Source: Erysipelotrichaceae bacterium
GTDB lineage: Bacteria > Bacillota_I > Bacilli_A > Erysipelotrichales > Erysipelotrichaceae
DNA: 53,560 bases
NCBI GenBank assembly: GCA_022780745.1
Contig: JALEVB010000084.1
Coordinates: 1 to 53,560, forward strand
Reading direction: 5' to 3'
Shown here piece after piece: positions 50,115 to 53,560 of the stretch (positions are counted from its first letter, which is position 1; every line of letters starts with the position of its first letter). The notes under the pieces were generated by a model, which did no database searches, was not told the origin of the DNA, and saw nothing but the letters and a program-made list of their open reading frames with translations. The translations under genes were made by a program, and so were the position numbers.

Positions 50115-51758
50115 ATGGTTAAACTGGATGTTAAAAAATATCAGAAGCTGGAGATGATATGTATTATCGCTAGTATTTTTATATGCATGATGCTCATCTT
50201 TGTTAATATTCCAGAAAATATTAATAATAGTAAGAATGATTATTCCAAGTATCATTGGTATTATTTTGAAAATGGTGAAAAAATAGATATTCAACTTCCT
50301 GCCACTATTCAAAGCGATGATGAAGTATTAACGATATATTGTGATGATCTGACTAAAGAAGATGAAGGTTTGATGCTTAGCACTAAGTCTGCGATATATG
50401 ATGTCAAAGTATCATATAACGATCAATATATCTATGAATATGATGATAGCTTATTTCCTCGCAATTATCAGATGAAAAATAAATATAATTGTCTTATTGA
50501 TCTTCCGAAGGATATAAGGGATGCTAGATTAAGTATTGAGCTTTTTAATGATGGAAGTAATAAATATGTTATCGATACTATTATCATTGATCGTGGCGAT
50601 ATTGTTATGAATAGCTATTATAGTAGTGTTTTTGTTCCAATGTCGATTGCCGTTTTTATGTTTGTGCTTGGATTATTTACTATTTTGGCATATGGTTATT
50701 TGAAATTTTTAAATATTAAAGATGAGCGTTTATTAATGATTGCGACATTTATTATTATGTGTTCTATCTGGTGTATAACTGATTCATCAATAGCGCAATA
50801 TAATAATCCTTATTATCATATCAATTATTTAGTTTCTTTTTATATGTTTATGTTATTTGCGATTCCTATGCTTCATTTATTAAAGCGTTATATTAATAAT
50901 AATATCATTCATATTCTAATAAGTTTGTTTTATGCCAATGCAATAATTCAGGGTATATTAAATTATTTAGGATATTTTGAATTTATTGATATGCTTTTTA
51001 TTACTCACATATTACTTGTTGTAGCAATCATCGTTTGTATATGGCAGTTACATAATTGTAATAAAGAGAATAATCAGTTAGATATTCAGGTAATATTACT
51101 GGCTTTTATAGTATTAACTTTCTTTGGCTTATTGGCTATTGTTTTGTATTGGATCTTAAATATTAAGTATTATGATCTGATATTTGAGGTTGGTATATTG
51201 ATTTTTATTATCTTGTTATTGGGTGGTTTGTTGATCAGTATTAGTCAAAATCTCAAATATAAAACAGAATTGATCATTTATCGTAAACTTGCAAAAGAGG
51301 ACAAGCTTACTGGTATTGGCAATCGTCGTTCTTTTGATGAATATATTGATAGTATCTATAATATGGGTGATAGTTTAGATAATGCGATCTTATTCTTTAT
51401 TGATGTTGATTATTTGAAAAGTATTAATGATAATTATGGTCATAATGCAGGTGATGAGATCATTGTTGCTACAGCTAGATGTATGAAAGAAACATTTAAG
51501 AATCATGTTTGTTATCGTATTGGTGGCGATGAATTCTGTGGTATCGTCATTAATAGTAAATATGATGCTGATCATTATTTAAATATATTGGATGAGCAGG
51601 TAAACATATTTAATAAACAGTCTACACGTTTGAAACTATCATTATCTAAAGGATATAGTATTTTGAAAAATGATGATGGCAGTTATAAAACGATCAGTGA
51701 TTGGAAACAGAATGCTGATATGAATATGTATAAAGATAAGGCAGGTAAGATCAGATGA
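50115..51758 (+). CDS. Membrane diguanylate cyclase (extracytoplasmic sensor, multi-TM, GGDEF)
   Basis: 'DKLTGIGNRRSFDEYI', 'CYRIGGDEFCGIV'. Confidence 0.94.
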   Translation: MVKLDVKKYQKLEMICIIASIFICMMLIFVNIPENINNSKNDYSKYHWYYFENGEKIDIQLPATIQSDDEVLTIYCDDLTKEDEGLMLSTKSAIYDVKVSYNDQYIYEYDDSLFPRNYQMKNKYNCLIDLPKDIRDARLSIELFNDGSNKYVIDTIIIDRGDIVMNSYYSSVFVPMSIAVFMFVLGLFTILAYGYLKFLNIKDERLLMIATFIIMCSIWCITDSSIAQYNNPYYHINYLVSFYMFMLFAIPMLHLLKRYINNNIIHILISLFYANAIIQGILNYLGYFEFIDMLFITHILLVVAIIVCIWQLHNCNKENNQLDIQVILLAFIVLTFFGLLAIVLYWILNIKYYDLIFEVGILIFIILLLGGLLISISQNLKYKTELIIYRKLAKEDKLTGIGNRRSFDEYIDSIYNMGDSLDNAILFFIDVDYLKSINDNYGHNAGDEIIVATARCMKETFKNHVCYRIGGDEFCGIVINSKYDADHYLNILDEQVNIFNKQSTRLKLSLSKGYSILKNDDGSYKTISDWKQNADMNMYKDKAGKIR

Positions 51759-53560
51759 GTTATAATTATGATTTTGCAATTGCTGGATTAGTAATTCTTT
51801 GCTTCATTATTTACCATTTTAATCGTTTTAAGCATTTAGATAATGTACATACAAATATCTTTAAGTTCTTATTAACAATTAGTGTTTTTGATGTCATATT
51901 GGATATTATTTCTAGTATGATCATGGAATTAGGTGATAGTTCCTTTGTTAATTTAAATACCTTTTTTCTTACGATATTTTATATTTTGCAAGTATTATTT
52001 CCATTTACCTTTTTGTGTTATATTCAAACACTTAAATCCTCGAATAATAAGAATCTTGTTAATATCATAAAAAGATGGGTATTTTTACCAATAATCATGA
52101 TCATCTTGATTTTCATTAATACTGGTAAAGGATTCTTGTTCTATTTTGATATTAATGGTAATTATATTAGAGGTGAATGGTATCTTTTAATGTATTTTTT
52201 CACTTTGCAACTGGTTATTATTACTATTTTTGATACGATCATTAATTTTAAAGAATTTGGCTGGAAGAAGTTTGCTAATATTTATGAATATCTGTTATTA
52301 GCTACGATATGCGTTGTTCTTCAGGCAGTATATAATAATATCCTAATGACTTCTTTTGGGGTTGGTATGGGCATGTTTATTCTTTATATGACTATTTCTA
52401 ATCCTAATGAAAATTTAGATAGCTTAACTAGTGCTTTTAATAATTCATATTTTATTGACTGGGTAAATGAATTATTTATCAATAGCTTTGAATTTCATGT
52501 TATTACTGTTGAAATATGTAATTTAAGAAAGATCAATCAGGTTTTTGGTAATAATATTGGCAATAGTTTTTTAGTTGCATTTTCGCAGAAGTTACATAAC
52601 TTAACCAATGAGAAGGGCTATTTGTTTAGAACTAATGGTAAAAGATTTATTATTGTTACTAAATCTTTAGCATCTTATGAACAGCTTAAGAATGATATTT
52701 ATCATTTTGCTAAAGAGGGTATGGAGATCAATGGTCAAAGTTTTAAAACTAAGATCGTTGTTTGTGGCATCTTTTTTGCAAATGAATTATCTAATGTTGA
52801 TAATTTAGTTGCTTATACAGATTATCTTGTTTCTTTGGCAGATAATGAGGATGATACAATATTGATTCAAAAAGATGAGAAGACAATGCATGGCTTAATG
52901 ATAAATCGTAAGATTGAAACTTATTTAAAGTCAGCTATTGAAAATAATAAAGTAGAAGTATATTATCAGCCGGTATATTCATTAAAAGAACATAAATATG
53001 TTTCTTTAGAATCATTAAGTCGTTTATATCACCCATCTTTAGGTAATATTCCTTGTGATGTCTTTATTGATATGGCAGAAAAGAATGGTATGATACTTGA
53101 TCTAGGGGTTGCGCAGTTACATAATATCTGTAGATTTGTAAAAGAAAATAGTGATATTTTATCGATGGTCGATAATATTAAAATTAATTTTTCGCCTTTA
53201 CAGTTAATGAAATTAGATTATTGTCAAAAGATGATCCAAATAATAAAGAGTTATGATCTTCCCTGTAGCTTTTTCCAGATTGAGATAACAGAAACGGTTG
53301 CTACTGAATATAATGCCAGTTTGCATCAGGTGATCAAAGAGTTTAATAATGCGAATATTAAGATATGTCTAGATGACTTTGGCAGCGGATATGCCAATTT
53401 TAATACAGTGCTAAAAGTGCCATTTAGTACGATCAAGTTAGATCGGAGCTTATTGTTTGATATTTGTGATGATCCAAAGGTTGCTTCATTCTATCGTAAT
53501 ATTTCTAATAGTTTGATCGATATGGGTTATAAAGTAGTAGCTGAAGGAGTAGAAACGAAA
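51755..53560 (+). CDS. Membrane protein with degenerate GGDEF and EAL domain; runs off the window
   Basis: ATGA overlap with the preceding gene; 'RTNGKRFIIV' at GGDEF position; EAL motifs 'SLESLSRL', 'FFQIEITET', 'CLDDFGSGYANF', 'IKLDRSLL', 'VVAEGVET'; open to 53560. Confidence 0.9.
   Translation, partial: MSYNYDFAIAGLVILCFIIYHFNRFKHLDNVHTNIFKFLLTISVFDVILDIISSMIMELGDSSFVNLNTFFLTIFYILQVLFPFTFLCYIQTLKSSNNKNLVNIIKRWVFLPIIMIILIFINTGKGFLFYFDINGNYIRGEWYLLMYFFTLQLVIITIFDTIINFKEFGWKKFANIYEYLLLATICVVLQAVYNNILMTSFGVGMGMFILYMTISNPNENLDSLTSAFNNSYFIDWVNELFINSFEFHVITVEICNLRKINQVFGNNIGNSFLVAFSQKLHNLTNEKGYLFRTNGKRFIIVTKSLASYEQLKNDIYHFAKEGMEINGQSFKTKIVVCGIFFANELSNVDNLVAYTDYLVSLADNEDDTILIQKDEKTMHGLMINRKIETYLKSAIENNKVEVYYQPVYSLKEHKYVSLESLSRLYHPSLGNIPCDVFIDMAEKNGMILDLGVAQLHNICRFVKENSDILSMVDNIKINFSPLQLMKLDYCQKMIQIIKSYDLPCSFFQIEITETVATEYNASLHQVIKEFNNANIKICLDDFGSGYANFNTVLKVPFSTIKLDRSLLFDICDDPKVASFYRNISNSLIDMGYKVVAEGVETK

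Overview
This is a low-GC Bacillota-type chromosomal window, probably Erysipelotrichia-like (lineage inferred from composition and gene content only). It is mostly core genome: a GntR/ABC operon, add, tRNA-His, degV, RNase J, def, ftsW, rsmD-coaD, hrcA-grpE-dnaK-dnaJ-clpB, murT-gatD and an EF-G-like factor. No phage, transposon or CRISPR array is visible. Accessory or signalling regions: (i) a four-gene, translationally overlapping sortase-pilus operon (about 6.3-15.2 kb) with a 1748-aa Gly-rich/DUF11/C-type-lectin adhesin and non-canonical sorting signals; (ii) a c-di-GMP and phosphorelay cluster (44-53.5 kb) with a Cache hybrid kinase, REC-HD-GYP, HPt, GGDEF, degenerate GGDEF-EAL and a large divergent XRE protein. 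The most interesting non-coding signals are: a compact H-type pseudoknot leader before a VUT/YhhQ-type transporter; a cre-box promoter driving a short peptide or RNA transcript ending in its own terminator; a perfect 15-bp inverted repeat around the GntR promoter; two apparently leaderless promoters (TANNNT-N6-ATG); a terminator hairpin whose 3' arm holds the RBS of the next gene; and three CIRCE elements, two of them in tandem at hrcA. All assignments come from reading sequence and motifs; no database search was run.
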